From Ereboglobus sp. (GTDB taxonomy: Bacteria > Verrucomicrobiota > Verrucomicrobiia > Opitutales > Opitutaceae), in NCBI GenBank assembly GCA_029974595.1, contig JARKRC010000038.1:1-54375 (forward strand): a stretch of 54,375 bases of DNA. Reading direction: 5' to 3'. The position numbers and the translations under genes are program-made. Below the pieces are notes generated by a model, which saw only the letters and a program-made list of their open reading frames with translations, was not told where the DNA came from and did no database searches. Below are positions 1 through 11,355 of this stretch, piece by piece (positions within the stretch are counted from its first letter, which is position 1; each line of letters begins with the position of its first letter).

Positions 1-112
1 AGGCGACCCAAGCAAGGCCAGCCATATCCTATGCCATCTCTAAGCTCTCATCCCCATGTTTCGGACAGCTATGCGGGGACCGTCGCTTGGTTTTTTTTCG
101 ATTTGTTTTTTT

Positions 113-167
113 GGCGAGGCTTCGCCTCGTCCGGCGGCGGGACGCCGCCGCTCCTTGTCGCACGCGT
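113..167 (+). repeat. Palindromic intergenic repeat, GC-rich double hairpin
   Basis: Two adjacent perfect hairpins: GGCGAGG-CTT-CGCCTCG type, then GGCGGCG-GGA-CGCCGCC type. They are followed by CTCCTTGTCGCACGCGT. Close copies occur at 24873-24927 and 54338-54375, and inverted half copies at 24791-24830 and 54242-54284. It lies just after the stop of the minus-strand NamZ-like gene, so the transcript may end in these hairpins. Nothing else recognisable was seen in bases 1-194. Confidence 0.75.
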
Positions 168-194
168 GGTTTGGAAATGTAATTGAAGCGGCGC

Positions 195-1598
<1,404 letters not shown>

Positions 1599-1768
1599 GG
1601 ATTTGGGTGACTGTGCGAGCACGCGCGGATTCGTCGAGCGATTATCCGAAAAAGTTGTTCGCAGGGGAGGAGGAAGACGAATGCGGAATACGGAAGGTGG
1701 AAGAGGGAGGGTTGAGTCGGCGTGTGTTTCTGATTTCAGCCACCCTTCACTTTTCTGTTTCACACTTC

Positions 1769-1788
1769 GGATGCCGCGTGCGGCATCC
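1769..1788 (-). terminator. Perfect hairpin just after rpoN
   Basis: Nine-base arms GGATGCCGC / GCGGCATCC with a two-base loop lie 6 bp after the rpoN stop codon. There is no T-run on the minus strand after it, so an intrinsic terminator is only possible, and it may instead be another dispersed palindrome. The remaining DNA between 1599 and 1793 contains a short GAATGCGGAATACGG stretch related to repeats in and near queA. Confidence 0.35.
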
Positions 1789-1793
1789 GCGCT

Positions 1794-3320
1794 TCATCCG
1801 GCGTAGTCGCGGCGGAGGTTGCTGGGGAGGATGCCGAGTTCTTCGCGGTATTTCGCGACGGTGCGGCGGGCGATGGTTATGCTTTTTCCGGCAAGTTTTT
1901 TGACGAGGTCCTCGTCGCTGAAGGGCTTGGCGCGATCCTCGGCGGCAATGATGTCGGCGATCATTTCCTTGACGCTGGTGTTGGAGACGGCGGCGCCGTC
2001 GCCGGACTGGTAGCCGGGGGTGAAGAAGTATTTGAATTCAAAGGTGCCGTGCGGCGTTTTTATATACTTGTTCGCGATGGCGCGGCTGACCGTCGTCTCG
2101 TGCACGCCGACGATGTCGGCGATCTGGGTCATGGTGAGGGGCTTGAGTTTTGAAACGCCTTCCTCGAAAAACTCATGCTGGATTTTTAGGATTTCGCGCG
2201 TGATGCGTTCGATGGTCTGCTGGCGCTGCTCGATGGAGTTGATGAGGAACTTACCGGAGCGCATGCGTTCCTGGATGTAGTCGCGCTCCTGCTTGGTGAG
2301 GCCGCCCTTGGCGATGAGCTCGCGGTAGGTGTTGGAAATGCGGAGGCGGGGGATGTAGTCGTTGTTGAGTTCGATTTTCCAGTCGTCGCCGTCCTTGGTG
2401 ACAGTGACGTCGGGGATGACAACGCGGTTGGAATCGTCGGCGAAGCGGCGGCCGGGTGCGGGGTCGAGCGCTCCGATTTCGCCGATGGCGGCCTGGATGT
2501 CCTCGGGCGAGGCGGAGAGTTTGCGCGCGAGTTCGGGGATGCGGCGGCGGGTGAGGAGCTCGAAGTGGTCGCGGATGATGCGGGCGGCGAGACTGGCGCC
2601 GCGGTTTTTGGCGGCGAGCTGGATGAGGAGGCATTCCTGGATGTTTTGCCCGCCGATGCCGAGGGGGTCGAAGGTTTGGAGGAGGCGGTGCGCGTGCTGC
2701 ACGGCTTCGAGGGGAAGGGCGGTCTGTAGGGCGACGTCGTTGGGGGATTGGGTGAGGTAGCCGCGGTCGTCGAGCGAGCCGATGAGGTAGTGGAGGGCTT
2801 CGGTGGCTTGCGGGTCGAGGTCGGCGAGGTCGGCTTGTTCGCGGAGGTGCTCCTGGAGGGATGTTTCGGCGGTGATGGAGTCGAGGAAGTGCTGGCGTTT
2901 TTCGGCGTCGTCGGCGGTGTAGGGCTGGGCGTCGCCAGCCATGTGGTCGCGCCAGTCCTGGTCGAGTTTTTGGAGGATTTCGTATTCCTTGTTGCTGGAA
3001 AAATCGAGGGCTTCGGGGCGGTCGTCGTCCGCGGTGTCGTCGGGGGCAGTGTGTGAGGAGGCGTCAGCGTCGTGGTCGTCGCCGGCGGGGGGGGGATCGG
3101 GGTTGGCGGCGTCCTCGGCGGCGCGTTCGAGCGAGATGGCGCCGCTGTCGTTGGAGAGTTCCTCGAGGGTGGGGTTGGCCTGGAGTTCTTCCTCGATGAC
3201 GGAGCGCAGGTCGAGGGCGGCAACTTGGAGGATTTTGAGGGACTGGCGGAGCTGGGGCGCGAGAACGAGGTTCTGCGTCTGGCGTTGCTGGAGCCCTTGG
3301 TTGATGGAATGGCCGCTCAT
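1794..3320 (-). CDS. rpoN: RNA polymerase sigma-54 factor
   Basis: Sigma-54 directs RNA polymerase to -24/-12 promoters and needs an ATP-driven enhancer-binding activator. The protein has 508 residues, the usual size. The glutamine-rich region I is at residues 6-56 (QQRQTQNLVLAPQLRQSLKI). An acidic Asp/Ala-rich linker (about 60-125) comes next, then the core-binding domain, then a helix-turn-helix (MTQIADIVGVHETTVSRAIA). The diagnostic RpoN box, ARRTVAKYREELG, lies at about 484-496. The start at 3320 gives MSGHSINQGLQQ, as in other family members. It lies 6 bp after the stop of the kinase gene and is very likely cotranscribed with it. No enhancer-binding activator is encoded in this window. 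Confidence 0.97.
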   Translation of the reverse strand: MSGHSINQGLQQRQTQNLVLAPQLRQSLKILQVAALDLRSVIEEELQANPTLEELSNDSGAISLERAAEDAANPDPPPAGDDHDADASSHTAPDDTADDDRPEALDFSSNKEYEILQKLDQDWRDHMAGDAQPYTADDAEKRQHFLDSITAETSLQEHLREQADLADLDPQATEALHYLIGSLDDRGYLTQSPNDVALQTALPLEAVQHAHRLLQTFDPLGIGGQNIQECLLIQLAAKNRGASLAARIIRDHFELLTRRRIPELARKLSASPEDIQAAIGEIGALDPAPGRRFADDSNRVVIPDVTVTKDGDDWKIELNNDYIPRLRISNTYRELIAKGGLTKQERDYIQERMRSGKFLINSIEQRQQTIERITREILKIQHEFFEEGVSKLKPLTMTQIADIVGVHETTVSRAIANKYIKTPHGTFEFKYFFTPGYQSGDGAAVSNTSVKEMIADIIAAEDRAKPFSDEDLVKKLAGKSITIARRTVAKYREELGILPSNLRRDYAG

Positions 3321-3326
3321 GTGTGG

Positions 3327-4298
<972 letters not shown>

Positions 4299-4474
4299 GG
4301 TCGGCGTGAAAAAACAGAGCGGCTTTTCAGTCCTGGCAAGAGACAAGACGCTGATCTAGCATGAAACGTGCTTCAAGCAGTTTTACAGGGGGGCGCCGGC
4401 GGCGGTTTTTCGGTCGCGCTCCGCTTTGTCTGGCGTCTGCCCGCACGTCCCAATTTGCGGCGGGCGCGGAAGAC

Positions 4475-5464
4475 TCACACGATTTTGAGCTTGGGCAGGT
4501 CCTGGCCGTCGATGACGCCGACGGGGCGGGATTTTTTGTCGATGACGATGAGGTCGTCGATCTTGTGTTTTTCAAAGAGGCGCATGGCTTCGACGCTGAG
4601 GGCGTTTTCGTCGATGACTTTCGGGGCGCGCGTCATGAAATCGGAGACGGGCTTGGAGAGGAAGTTGCTGCCTGTGAGGGCGGCGCGGCGGAAATCGCCG
4701 TCGGTGAGGATGCCGGCGAGTTTTTTCGTTTTTGGATCGATGATCGCGATGCAACCGGATTTGGCGGCGGTCATGGCGAGGATGGATTCCTGGAGCGTGC
4801 CGTTGGCGGTGATGAGGGGGAGGCGGTCGCCGGTGCGCATGATGTCTTTCACCTTGAGGAGCAGGAGGCGCCCGAGATTGCCGGCGGGGTGGCGGAGGGC
4901 GAAGTCTTCGCGGGTAAAGCCGCGGGTTTCGAGGAGCACCATTGCGAGGGCGTCTCCGAGGGCCATGGCGGCGGTGGTGCTGGCGGTGGGGGCGAGTTCG
5001 AGCGGGCAGGCCTCGCGGGGGACTTTGTAGAGGAGGCGGCAGTCGGCGTGGAGGGCGAGGTCGGAATCGGGAAAGCTGGTGAGGGCGAGGATTTTTGCGC
5101 CGAAACGTTTCAGGGCCGGAAGAATGCGTATGATTTCCTCGGACTGGCCGGAGTTGCTGATGAGGAAGGCCATGTCGCCTTCCTGGCAGAGGCCGAAGTC
5201 GCCGTGGAGCGCCTGCGTGGGATCGAGGAAGCAGGAGGTGATGCCGGTGCTGTTGAAGGTGCCGGTGAGTTTTTGGGCGATGTGCGCGGATTTGCCGACG
5301 CCGGAGAAGATGAGCTTGTGGCCTTGCGCGGCGGTTTCGGCGACCATGCGCGCGGCGATGGCGAAGTCTTCGCCAAGGGAATCGGCGGTGGCGGAAAGGG
5401 CGTCCATTTCGAGCCGGATGCAGGCGCGCGCGCGGGCGAGGGCGGTTTTTGTGGAAAGGGTCAT
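4475..5464 (-). CDS. kdsD: D-arabinose 5-phosphate isomerase (KdsD/GutQ family)
   Basis: This enzyme interconverts D-ribulose 5-phosphate and D-arabinose 5-phosphate, the first step toward Kdo for lipopolysaccharide. The 329-residue protein has a SIS sugar-isomerase domain (about 35-170), with GVGKSAH, DPTQALHGDFG and SNSGQSEE, followed by a pair of CBS domains (about 205-329). Residues K58, E110, E151 and H192 (in RHPAG) match the four known active-site positions of E. coli KdsD, each one residue earlier. The start at 5464 gives MTLSTKTALARARACIRLE; the open frame continues upstream, but only with non-homologous sequence. It is divergent from the LysM lipoprotein gene across 85 bp, which must hold both promoters. 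It supports an LPS-bearing outer membrane. Confidence 0.95.
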   Translation of the reverse strand: MTLSTKTALARARACIRLEMDALSATADSLGEDFAIAARMVAETAAQGHKLIFSGVGKSAHIAQKLTGTFNSTGITSCFLDPTQALHGDFGLCQEGDMAFLISNSGQSEEIIRILPALKRFGAKILALTSFPDSDLALHADCRLLYKVPREACPLELAPTASTTAAMALGDALAMVLLETRGFTREDFALRHPAGNLGRLLLLKVKDIMRTGDRLPLITANGTLQESILAMTAAKSGCIAIIDPKTKKLAGILTDGDFRRAALTGSNFLSKPVSDFMTRAPKVIDENALSVEAMRLFEKHKIDDLIVIDKKSRPVGVIDGQDLPKLKIV

Positions 5465-5549
5465 GGATTTGAATTGTGTCTGGTGGCCGGTTGCTGAAAT
5501 TACACAGGAGTTTTCGTCGTTAAAATCCTTTTCCGCTTCGCGTTTCAAG

Positions 5550-6431
5550 ATGAGTTTCCGCCGGTCATTGATTTCCGTGTCCCTGTGCCTGTGCGCCGCG
5601 CTGTTTTTCGCGGCGGGCTGCTGGCGCGCGGACAATGGGGCGTATGTGGCGGAAGTTGACGAGCCGGAATACCGGCGGGCGAAGGAATTGCTGAAACAGG
5701 GCCGCACGCCCGAGGCGCTGGTGGAGTTTGACAAGGTGCTCTCGAAGCGCGGGCTCAACAATGCCCCGGAAACGCACATGGACATGGCGATCCTCTACCA
5801 GCAGCATGTGCGCGACCAACTGGCGGCGATTTATCATTATCAAAAATACTTGGCGTTGATGCCGAACGCGCCGCGACGCGACGTGGTGCAGCAAAGGATC
5901 GACGCGGCGAAACGCGAATATGTGAGCACGCTGCCGGGCCGGCCGTCGCTGGACATGGCGGGCTCATCGGTGGAATATGTGGAAACGCTGAACCGGCTCC
6001 GGGAGCAAAACGAGAAGTTGCGGGCCGCGCTCATCGCCGCGCAAACAACGTCGGGGCTGACACCTCTGAATGTGGCGCCGCGCGGCGCCGGGCAGCAGGA
6101 CGCGCGCGCGGTGACGGTGGAAAATCCGATTGTGGTTGCCGCGCCCGAGCCACAGCCGGCGCAAGCGCAGCCTTACGCGGTGACGCCGGCGCAAGCCCAG
6201 CCGCAACAGGCTCCGACGCGCGTGCAGCTCCAGCAGCAGCAACAACAGCAAGCCCAGCCGACGGCGCGGCGGCACACGGTGCGGCCGAAGGACACGCTTT
6301 ACAGCATTTCGCGGCAATATTACGGCACGGCGAAGAACGTGCAGATTGAAGGGATCGTGAACGCGAACCGCGATGTGCTGGAATCGCGCAACACGCCGTT
6401 GCGCGAGGGGATGGTCTTGAGGATTCCCTGA
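5550..6431 (+). CDS. LysM-domain lipoprotein with TPR-like N-terminal part
   Basis: The 293-residue envelope protein starts at 5550 with a lipoprotein signal (MSFRRSLISV, then the lipobox AAGC, Cys24). After the cysteine comes a TPR-like helical region (about 40-115: YRRAKELLKQGRTPEALVEFDKVL). A short coiled coil (VETLNRLREQNEKLRAALI) and a Pro/Gln/Ala-rich linker with an uninterrupted glutamine run follow. A single C-terminal LysM domain (about 245-293: HTVRPKDTLYSISRQYYGT ... GMVLRIP) is expected to bind peptidoglycan. The layout fits a membrane-anchored protein that spans to the cell wall. The open frame extends 5' to 5079 but there it overlaps kdsD antisense, and only the part from 5550 looks real. 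A small lipoprotein gene follows 54 bp downstream. Confidence 0.85.
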   Translation: MSFRRSLISVSLCLCAALFFAAGCWRADNGAYVAEVDEPEYRRAKELLKQGRTPEALVEFDKVLSKRGLNNAPETHMDMAILYQQHVRDQLAAIYHYQKYLALMPNAPRRDVVQQRIDAAKREYVSTLPGRPSLDMAGSSVEYVETLNRLREQNEKLRAALIAAQTTSGLTPLNVAPRGAGQQDARAVTVENPIVVAAPEPQPAQAQPYAVTPAQAQPQQAPTRVQLQQQQQQQAQPTARRHTVRPKDTLYSISRQYYGTAKNVQIEGIVNANRDVLESRNTPLREGMVLRIP

Positions 6432-6485
6432 GCGCGCCGTGACGCGCAGACAATTTCAACCGCCAATAAACGCAAAAAAACGCCA

Positions 6486-6680
6486 ATGAATACAAACAAC
6501 AGAACGACCAGTGAACAAAAGCCCCGCCGCCCGTTTTTTGTCGCGTGCCTGCTGGCGCTCGGGGTTGCGACGTGTTTGTTGATGTCGGGCTGCGAGACAT
6601 TCCGCGCCTGGGGTGAAAAGAGCAGCAGCACGCCCGGAACATTCGGCGGCAGCATGTCGATTCCGCTGGGGAAGAAGTGA
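6486..6680 (+). CDS. Small lipoprotein of unknown function
   Basis: The 64-residue protein starts MNTNNRTTSEQKPRRPFF, followed by one hydrophobic segment and the lipobox MSGC (Cys36). The mature part is only about 29 residues (ETFRAWGEKSSSTPGTFGG ... PLGKK), rich in Ser and Gly. I recognise no family. The N-terminus before the hydrophobic core is long and basic for a lipoprotein signal. Its position 54 bp after the LysM lipoprotein suggests cotranscription and a shared envelope role. The lipobox is the only functional evidence. Confidence 0.65.
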   Translation: MNTNNRTTSEQKPRRPFFVACLLALGVATCLLMSGCETFRAWGEKSSSTPGTFGGSMSIPLGKK

Positions 6681-6770
6681 GGAAGCAAGCGCCGCGAAGC
6701 GGCGCAAAAGGCGCGAGGAGGACGGAGGGTTCTAACCTTTCCGTGGAACGCATGGCGGCAGCGCGAGCGG

Positions 6771-6870
6771 GTCGGGTGGGTCGAGTGGCACGGGCATCTT
6801 GCCCGTGTTCCGAAAGACACGGGCTGGAAGCCCGTGCCACTCAACCAACCCATCCGCGCTTCACTTCGTG
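6771..6870. repeat. Dispersed repeat with CACGGGC/GCCCGTG palindromes
   Basis: Contains GGCACGGGCATCTTGCCCGTG and, further on, CACGGGCTGGAAGCCCGTG. The two are arranged so that the whole block is nearly self-complementary. A shared right flank (AACCCATC ... CGCTTCAC ... TCGTG) recurs at 27605-27629, and the hairpins recur at 27560-27602. It fills most of the gap (6681-6882) between the small lipoprotein and the DUF1501 gene. No gene was seen here. Confidence 0.7.
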
Positions 6871-6882
6871 CGTCCTGCAATT

Positions 6883-8154
6883 TTATACAAACCCGAGGGG
6901 CTTGAAGGTGTCGCCTAAAATGCCGGGCGCGGTCTGGCAGTCGAACCAGCGTTGCAGGACGGTCGAATAGACCTGCCGGAAATCGGTCGAGTAGGCGAGA
7001 TCCTGGTTGCGCTGGAGGTTAAGCGAGGGCGCGGTGCCGTGAAGGCCGCCTTTGATCTTGGAGCCCATCACGAAGAGCGGGGCGGCGGTGCCGTGGTCGG
7101 TGCCTTTGCTTTCGTTTTCCATGGGGCGGCGGCCAAACTCGGAGAAGGTCATCGTCATGACCTGGTCGGCGAGGCCATGTGCCTCCAGATCTTTTTGGAA
7201 CGCGGCGAGGCCCTCGGAGAGCGTGCGCATGAGGTTCTGGTGCGTGTTGGACTGGTTGGCATGCGTGTCGAAACTGCCGAGGGAGACAAAATAGACGCGT
7301 GTGGAAAGGTTCGCGGCGATGAGGCCGGCGATGCTGCGGAGCGACTGCCCGAAAGTGCTGCCGGGATAGGCGGCGCCGGGTTTGTAGCCCGAGAGGATTT
7401 TTTGCACGCGCTTTTCGGTGACGAGCGCGTCCATCATGGTTTGCTTGAGGTAGGTTTCGTTGTCGTGAGCTCCGGCCTGGGCGTTTGCATCGGCGGGTGT
7501 TTTGACGAGCGATTCGAGAAAGGCGAGGTTGCGGCCCGCGCTGCGGCGGAGTTGTCCGGGGCTCAGGCTGAAGGTGGAGTGCGCTTGCGCGGCGAGGTAG
7601 GTTTGCGGGAGTTCGCTGCCGAGGTTGATGGCTGAGGGATCCGCGGCGGCGTCGAGCTCGGGGGAGCCGGCGCAGGTGTTGTCGAGGAAGCGGCCAATCC
7701 AGCCGGTGGAAACGAATTTATCGCTGTCGGTGGCGGTTTCCCAGATTTCGGTGCCGCGGAAATGCGAGCGGTTCGGATTGGGATAACCGACGTTCTGGAT
7801 GATGCCGAGTTTGCCGTCCTTGAAGAGGGCGTTGAGTTCGGAGCAGCCGGGGTGCAAGCCCATGGTGTCGGTGAGGCGCAGGACCTTGTCCTTGGGAATG
7901 CCGAGGGTGGGGCGGAGGCGGTAGTAGTGGGCGTCCTCGTAGGGGATGACGGTGTTCAGGCCGTCGTTGCCGCCGGCGAGCTGCACGATGACGAGGATGC
8001 TGCGGTCGCGTTCGGGCCGGGGCGTCGAGGCGCGGACGGATTCGATGAGGAAAGACGGCGCGAAATTGCTGAACGCGAGCAGGCCGATGCCGCCGGTGGT
8101 GAGTTTTAGAAATTCGCGGCGGGTCGTGGGAAGGCTGGAGGTGCGGTGATTCAT
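6883..8154 (-). CDS. DUF1501 domain protein, Tat-exported
   Basis: DUF1501 family protein of 423 residues. The N-terminus has a twin-arginine signal (TRREFLKLTTGGIGLLAF). The mature start RSILVIVQLAGGNDGLNTVIPY is the family hallmark, and C-terminal FSEFGRRPMENESKGTDHGTA is also typical. The fold is related to the alkaline-phosphatase/sulfatase group. The molecular activity is not established, although members are common as pairs with DUF1800 proteins in Planctomycetes and Verrucomicrobia. Here the DUF1800 gene ends 12 bp upstream, so the two form an operon in the order DUF1800 then DUF1501. The role is unknown; an exported complex with its neighbour is the best inference. Confidence 0.92.
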   Translation of the reverse strand: MNHRTSSLPTTRREFLKLTTGGIGLLAFSNFAPSFLIESVRASTPRPERDRSILVIVQLAGGNDGLNTVIPYEDAHYYRLRPTLGIPKDKVLRLTDTMGLHPGCSELNALFKDGKLGIIQNVGYPNPNRSHFRGTEIWETATDSDKFVSTGWIGRFLDNTCAGSPELDAAADPSAINLGSELPQTYLAAQAHSTFSLSPGQLRRSAGRNLAFLESLVKTPADANAQAGAHDNETYLKQTMMDALVTEKRVQKILSGYKPGAAYPGSTFGQSLRSIAGLIAANLSTRVYFVSLGSFDTHANQSNTHQNLMRTLSEGLAAFQKDLEAHGLADQVMTMTFSEFGRRPMENESKGTDHGTAAPLFVMGSKIKGGLHGTAPSLNLQRNQDLAYSTDFRQVYSTVLQRWFDCQTAPGILGDTFKPLGFV

Positions 8155-8166
8155 AAAATGCGTTTT

Positions 8167-9747
8167 CTAGCAGAGCTGGTATCCGGGCGATTGGAGGAGG
8201 GCGATTCCGGCGTCGCGGACGCGGGCGAGGTGTTGCACGGGTTTTTTATCGCCGGTGATGAAGCGGATGACTTCCTCGCGGTAGGCGGGCGAGGGCGTGC
8301 CGGTAAGAAAGGTCTTGAGGAAGGTGTCGGCGATGTCGACGGGGGGCGTCTTGGAAAAACGCTGGAGGCGGGAGGTGTCGATGTAGAAGCGATCGCGCCC
8401 GGCGGCGCGTGAGCTGGCGATTTCGAGTTGTTCGTCGGCGTTGAGGTTGGATTCCTTGAAGGGTGTGAAGAGGTTTTGCACGAGCTGGCGTCGCGCGGCG
8501 AGCGTGGCGGAGTTGATCCAGTGGCGTCCGCCGACCCAGCCGCGGACATTGGGCGGCTGGAAGGGCATTTGCCCCATTTGGCGGAGGGGCGAAATGGTCT
8601 GGCGCGGGATGGGCGTGACGTCGAGATTCAGGTCCTGGAGGAGCCCGAAATAAAACTGGAACGGGCATTTGATGCAGTTGCCGACGTAGGCGGGCGCGTA
8701 GAACAGACGGCTGCCGAAAAAGCGGCGGGCGAGGGCGCGGAGATTGAAACTTTGCGAGGCCCACCAGCTGCCGAGCGTGGCGAGGTATTCGCGGGGGAAC
8801 GGCGCGTCGGTCAGGTAGAAGCGCGCCATTTCGTGCGGGATGAAGGTGGCGGCGGCGGGCTGCTTGTAAACGAGGTCGATGATGTCGTCGCCGGTGTAAT
8901 TGCCGGTGCTCCCGAAGACGGTTTTGGAGCCGGTGTCGTGCTGGCGCGAATCGAAATAGAACCCGCCGGCTCCGCGCCCGGCCTTGCTTTTTTGCGCGGC
9001 GGCGCGGGCGCCGGACGGATTTGTGGAGACGCGGTAGCCGGTGAAGGCGCGCGCGGCCTGCTTGATGTCCTGCTCGGTGTAATTGCCTTCGCCGAGCGTG
9101 AAGAGCTCGAAGAGCTCGCGGGCGAAGTTTTCGTTGGGCGCAGATTTTTTGCTCTCCTGAAGATCGAGGTAGCGAATCATCGCGGGCGAGCGCGAGACGG
9201 CTTTGGCGAGAGCGGGCGCGGAGCCGAGGCCGTGCTCGCGCAGGATCGCATGGTGCAGGTGTATGAAGCCGGGGTTGCGGACTTTTTCGAAGGAGACGAC
9301 GTAGATGTCGCTGAGGAAGAGCGTCCATTTTTCCTGCGCGGAAACCTCGGGGCGGAGGGCGAACTGGAGCCACTTGATGGTCGTTTCCTGCTGGACGCTT
9401 TGCTCGCGGTCGCGGCGTTCCTTCTGGATGGCGCGTTTTTCGAAGGCGTCGGTGGTGGCGCGAAGCCTGGTGTTGAACGAGGGCATGGCCTCGACGAGGT
9501 GGTCGATGGATTCGGGGCGCGGGAAACGTGTCGGCTTTTCGGGAAAGAGGCGGTTGAGCGTGGCGGGGAGGCCCTCGGCGACGGCGCGTTCGACCTCGGC
9601 GGGCTGCGCCGACCACGCGGCGCGGCGGAGGAGGTGGCGCGCGGCGGCGGCGTTCCACTCCGAGGCGGGGAGGGGCTGCCAGGCATTTTGCGGGGTGAGC
9701 GCGGGAATCGGGGCCGTGGTTGCGGCCACTGGTGCTGTCGCTTCCAT
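8167..9747 (-). CDS. DUF1800 domain protein
   Basis: DUF1800 family protein of 526 residues with unknown biochemical function. Visible family features are an N-terminal AAARHLLRRAAWSAQPAEVE, a central LFLSDIYVVSFEKV ... HHAILREHGLG, and the strongly conserved NENFARELFELFTLGEGNYT followed by QAARAFTGYR. Further on are HDTGSKTVFGSTGNYTGDDI and the C-terminal PPNVRGWVGGRHWINSATL. I see no signal peptide: the chain starts MEATAPVAATTAPIPAL without a hydrophobic core. This is odd for the partner of a Tat substrate and could mean hitch-hiking export or a misplaced start. It is the first gene of a two-gene operon and is divergent from hemE across 173 bp. Confidence 0.9.
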   Translation of the reverse strand: MEATAPVAATTAPIPALTPQNAWQPLPASEWNAAAARHLLRRAAWSAQPAEVERAVAEGLPATLNRLFPEKPTRFPRPESIDHLVEAMPSFNTRLRATTDAFEKRAIQKERRDREQSVQQETTIKWLQFALRPEVSAQEKWTLFLSDIYVVSFEKVRNPGFIHLHHAILREHGLGSAPALAKAVSRSPAMIRYLDLQESKKSAPNENFARELFELFTLGEGNYTEQDIKQAARAFTGYRVSTNPSGARAAAQKSKAGRGAGGFYFDSRQHDTGSKTVFGSTGNYTGDDIIDLVYKQPAAATFIPHEMARFYLTDAPFPREYLATLGSWWASQSFNLRALARRFFGSRLFYAPAYVGNCIKCPFQFYFGLLQDLNLDVTPIPRQTISPLRQMGQMPFQPPNVRGWVGGRHWINSATLAARRQLVQNLFTPFKESNLNADEQLEIASSRAAGRDRFYIDTSRLQRFSKTPPVDIADTFLKTFLTGTPSPAYREEVIRFITGDKKPVQHLARVRDAGIALLQSPGYQLC

Positions 9748-9920
9748 GATACCGGCTAAAGACGGGCGGGGGCGCGGCCAGTTTCGTCAATTTCCAGCGA
9801 AATTTGGCGATGGAAGGGGAATCGTCGCGCGATGGGTGGCGGGCTTGCGGGGCTCGTTGAAAAAGCGGGAGGCGCGTTTTTTGATTTCTTAAATCCTGTT
9901 TTCCAATTTCTAATTTCGCC

Positions 9921-10961
9921 ATGACTTCCCGTGAACGTTTTCTCGCCGCATGCAACGCGCAGCCGCTGACGCGCCCGCCGTTGTGGGTGATGCGGCAGGC
10001 GGGGCGGTATCTGCCGGAATACCGCGCGCTGAAGGAGCGCACATCGTTCCTCGAAATGGTGCGCACGCCCGAGCTGGCGGCGGAGGTGACGTTGCAGCCG
10101 CTGAGGCGTTTTCCGGGGCTCGATGCGGCGATTTTGTTTTCCGACATCCTGGTGATTCCCGAGGCGCTCGGTCAGGCCTACGCATTTCGCGACGGCGGCG
10201 GGATCACGATGGAGCGGCGGCTCGCGACGCGCGCGGACATCGACGCGCTCGCGCCCGCGTCTGTCGTGCCCGAGCGGCTGGCCTATGTGGGCGCGGCTCT
10301 GCGGCTGCTCAAGCGCGAGCTCGCGCCAGGCGGCAAGGCGCTGCTCGGCTTCGGCGGCTCGCCGTGGACGCTCGCGGCCTACATGATCGAAGGCGGCAGC
10401 TCGGACGATTTTGCGCGGGCGAAGGAGCTTTATTACGCGGATCGCGGCGCGTTCGACGCGCTGCTGGGGAAAGTCACGGAGGCGCTGGTCGCGTATTTCA
10501 AAATGCAGATCGACGCGGGGGCCGATGCCATCCAGATTTTCGACTCGTGGGGCGGCGTCGTGGCGGCGCATGACTACGAGCATGTATCATTAAAATGGAT
10601 ACGCGAGATCGCCGCCGCGCTGCCGCGCGATTTCCCGGTGATTTTGTATGCGAAGGGCACGGCGGCGCAGCACGGCGCGCAGGCGAAGTCGGGCATTCGC
10701 GGATTGAGCGTGGACTGGACGATGGATCTGGCGGCATTGCGCCGCGGCCTGCCGGCGAACGTGGCGTTGCAAGGCAATCTTGACCCGGTGCTCATGCAGA
10801 CGACGCCGGAAATCGTGCGCGGCGAGACGCTGCGTCTGCTGCACTCGATGCGCGGCCTGCCGGGCGGCCACATTTTCAACCTCGGCCACGGCATCACCCC
10901 GCAGGCAAAAATCGAGTGCATGCACGCCCTCGTCGATACGGTGACGGAGTTCGGGGCGTAG
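9921..10961 (+). CDS. hemE: Uroporphyrinogen decarboxylase
   Basis: The enzyme converts uroporphyrinogen III to coproporphyrinogen III in haem synthesis by four decarboxylations. The 346-residue protein has the usual length. It carries the signature PPLWVMRQAGRYLPEY (19-34) with the two conserved arginines R25 and R29, and DAAILFSDIL with the catalytic aspartate D75. Further motifs are GFGGSPWTLAAYMIEG, SGIRGLSVDW, LQGNLDP and GHIFNLGHGI near the C-terminus. The start at 9921 (MTSRERFLAAC) is the natural family start. It stands alone, with no other haem genes in the window. Its promoter must lie in the 173 bp shared with the divergent DUF1800 gene. Confidence 0.97.
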   Translation: MTSRERFLAACNAQPLTRPPLWVMRQAGRYLPEYRALKERTSFLEMVRTPELAAEVTLQPLRRFPGLDAAILFSDILVIPEALGQAYAFRDGGGITMERRLATRADIDALAPASVVPERLAYVGAALRLLKRELAPGGKALLGFGGSPWTLAAYMIEGGSSDDFARAKELYYADRGAFDALLGKVTEALVAYFKMQIDAGADAIQIFDSWGGVVAAHDYEHVSLKWIREIAAALPRDFPVILYAKGTAAQHGAQAKSGIRGLSVDWTMDLAALRRGLPANVALQGNLDPVLMQTTPEIVRGETLRLLHSMRGLPGGHIFNLGHGITPQAKIECMHALVDTVTEFGA

Positions 10962-11013
10962 GATGTGTTCGTGTTAAATAATCTTGAGGCCGTCTTGTGA
11001 AATGGTTTTTGGG

Positions 11014-11355
11014 ATCACGGAAACACGGAAGGGCGGAAGCACGGAATAATGCACAGCAAAGACGCCAAGGGCGCAAAGGGCGGAAAAGGAGGACGGAAGG
11101 AGAGGATGGAATTTTTAACCGCGAATGAACGCCAATGATCGCGAAGGCTCCGACAGGGCGAGTGGGTTGAGTGGCATGGGCGACCCGCATCGGCATCTGT
11201 GTCCATCTACGGTTAAAAACCTCCGGTCTCTTTGCCGCCATGCCTGGATTTTCACTCTTCACTCTTCACCTTTCACACTTCCTCACACGGGCGGGACGCC
11301 CGTGCCACCCGACCCATCTCAAAGGATTGTTTTCGTGATTCCGTGCTTCCGTGAT
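11014..11355. repeat. MITE-like intergenic element with terminal inverted repeats
   Basis: The left end ATCACGGAAACACGGAAG is answered by the inverted right end CGTGATTCCGTGCTTCCG, followed by TGATTTATAAAAC. The same ends bracket 27455-27661. Inside is the hairpin CACGGGCGGGACGCCCGTG (about 11286-11304). The element explains most of the 481-bp gap between hemE and the LacI gene (10962-11442). I see no open frame there with gene-like features. It carries no transposase, so any mobility would need a helper. Confidence 0.6.

Noticed and set aside
1599-1763. Longer N-terminus for the NamZ-like protein
   Set aside because: The extra 55 residues are basic and low-complexity and would bury the lipoprotein signal that starts at 1598.
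6786-6808. Possible sigma-54 promoter (GTGGCACGGGCATCTTGCCC)
   Set aside because: It resembles TGGCAC-N5-TTGC, but the GG-to-GC spacing is two bases too long, and the sequence is part of a dispersed palindrome rather than upstream of a gene.
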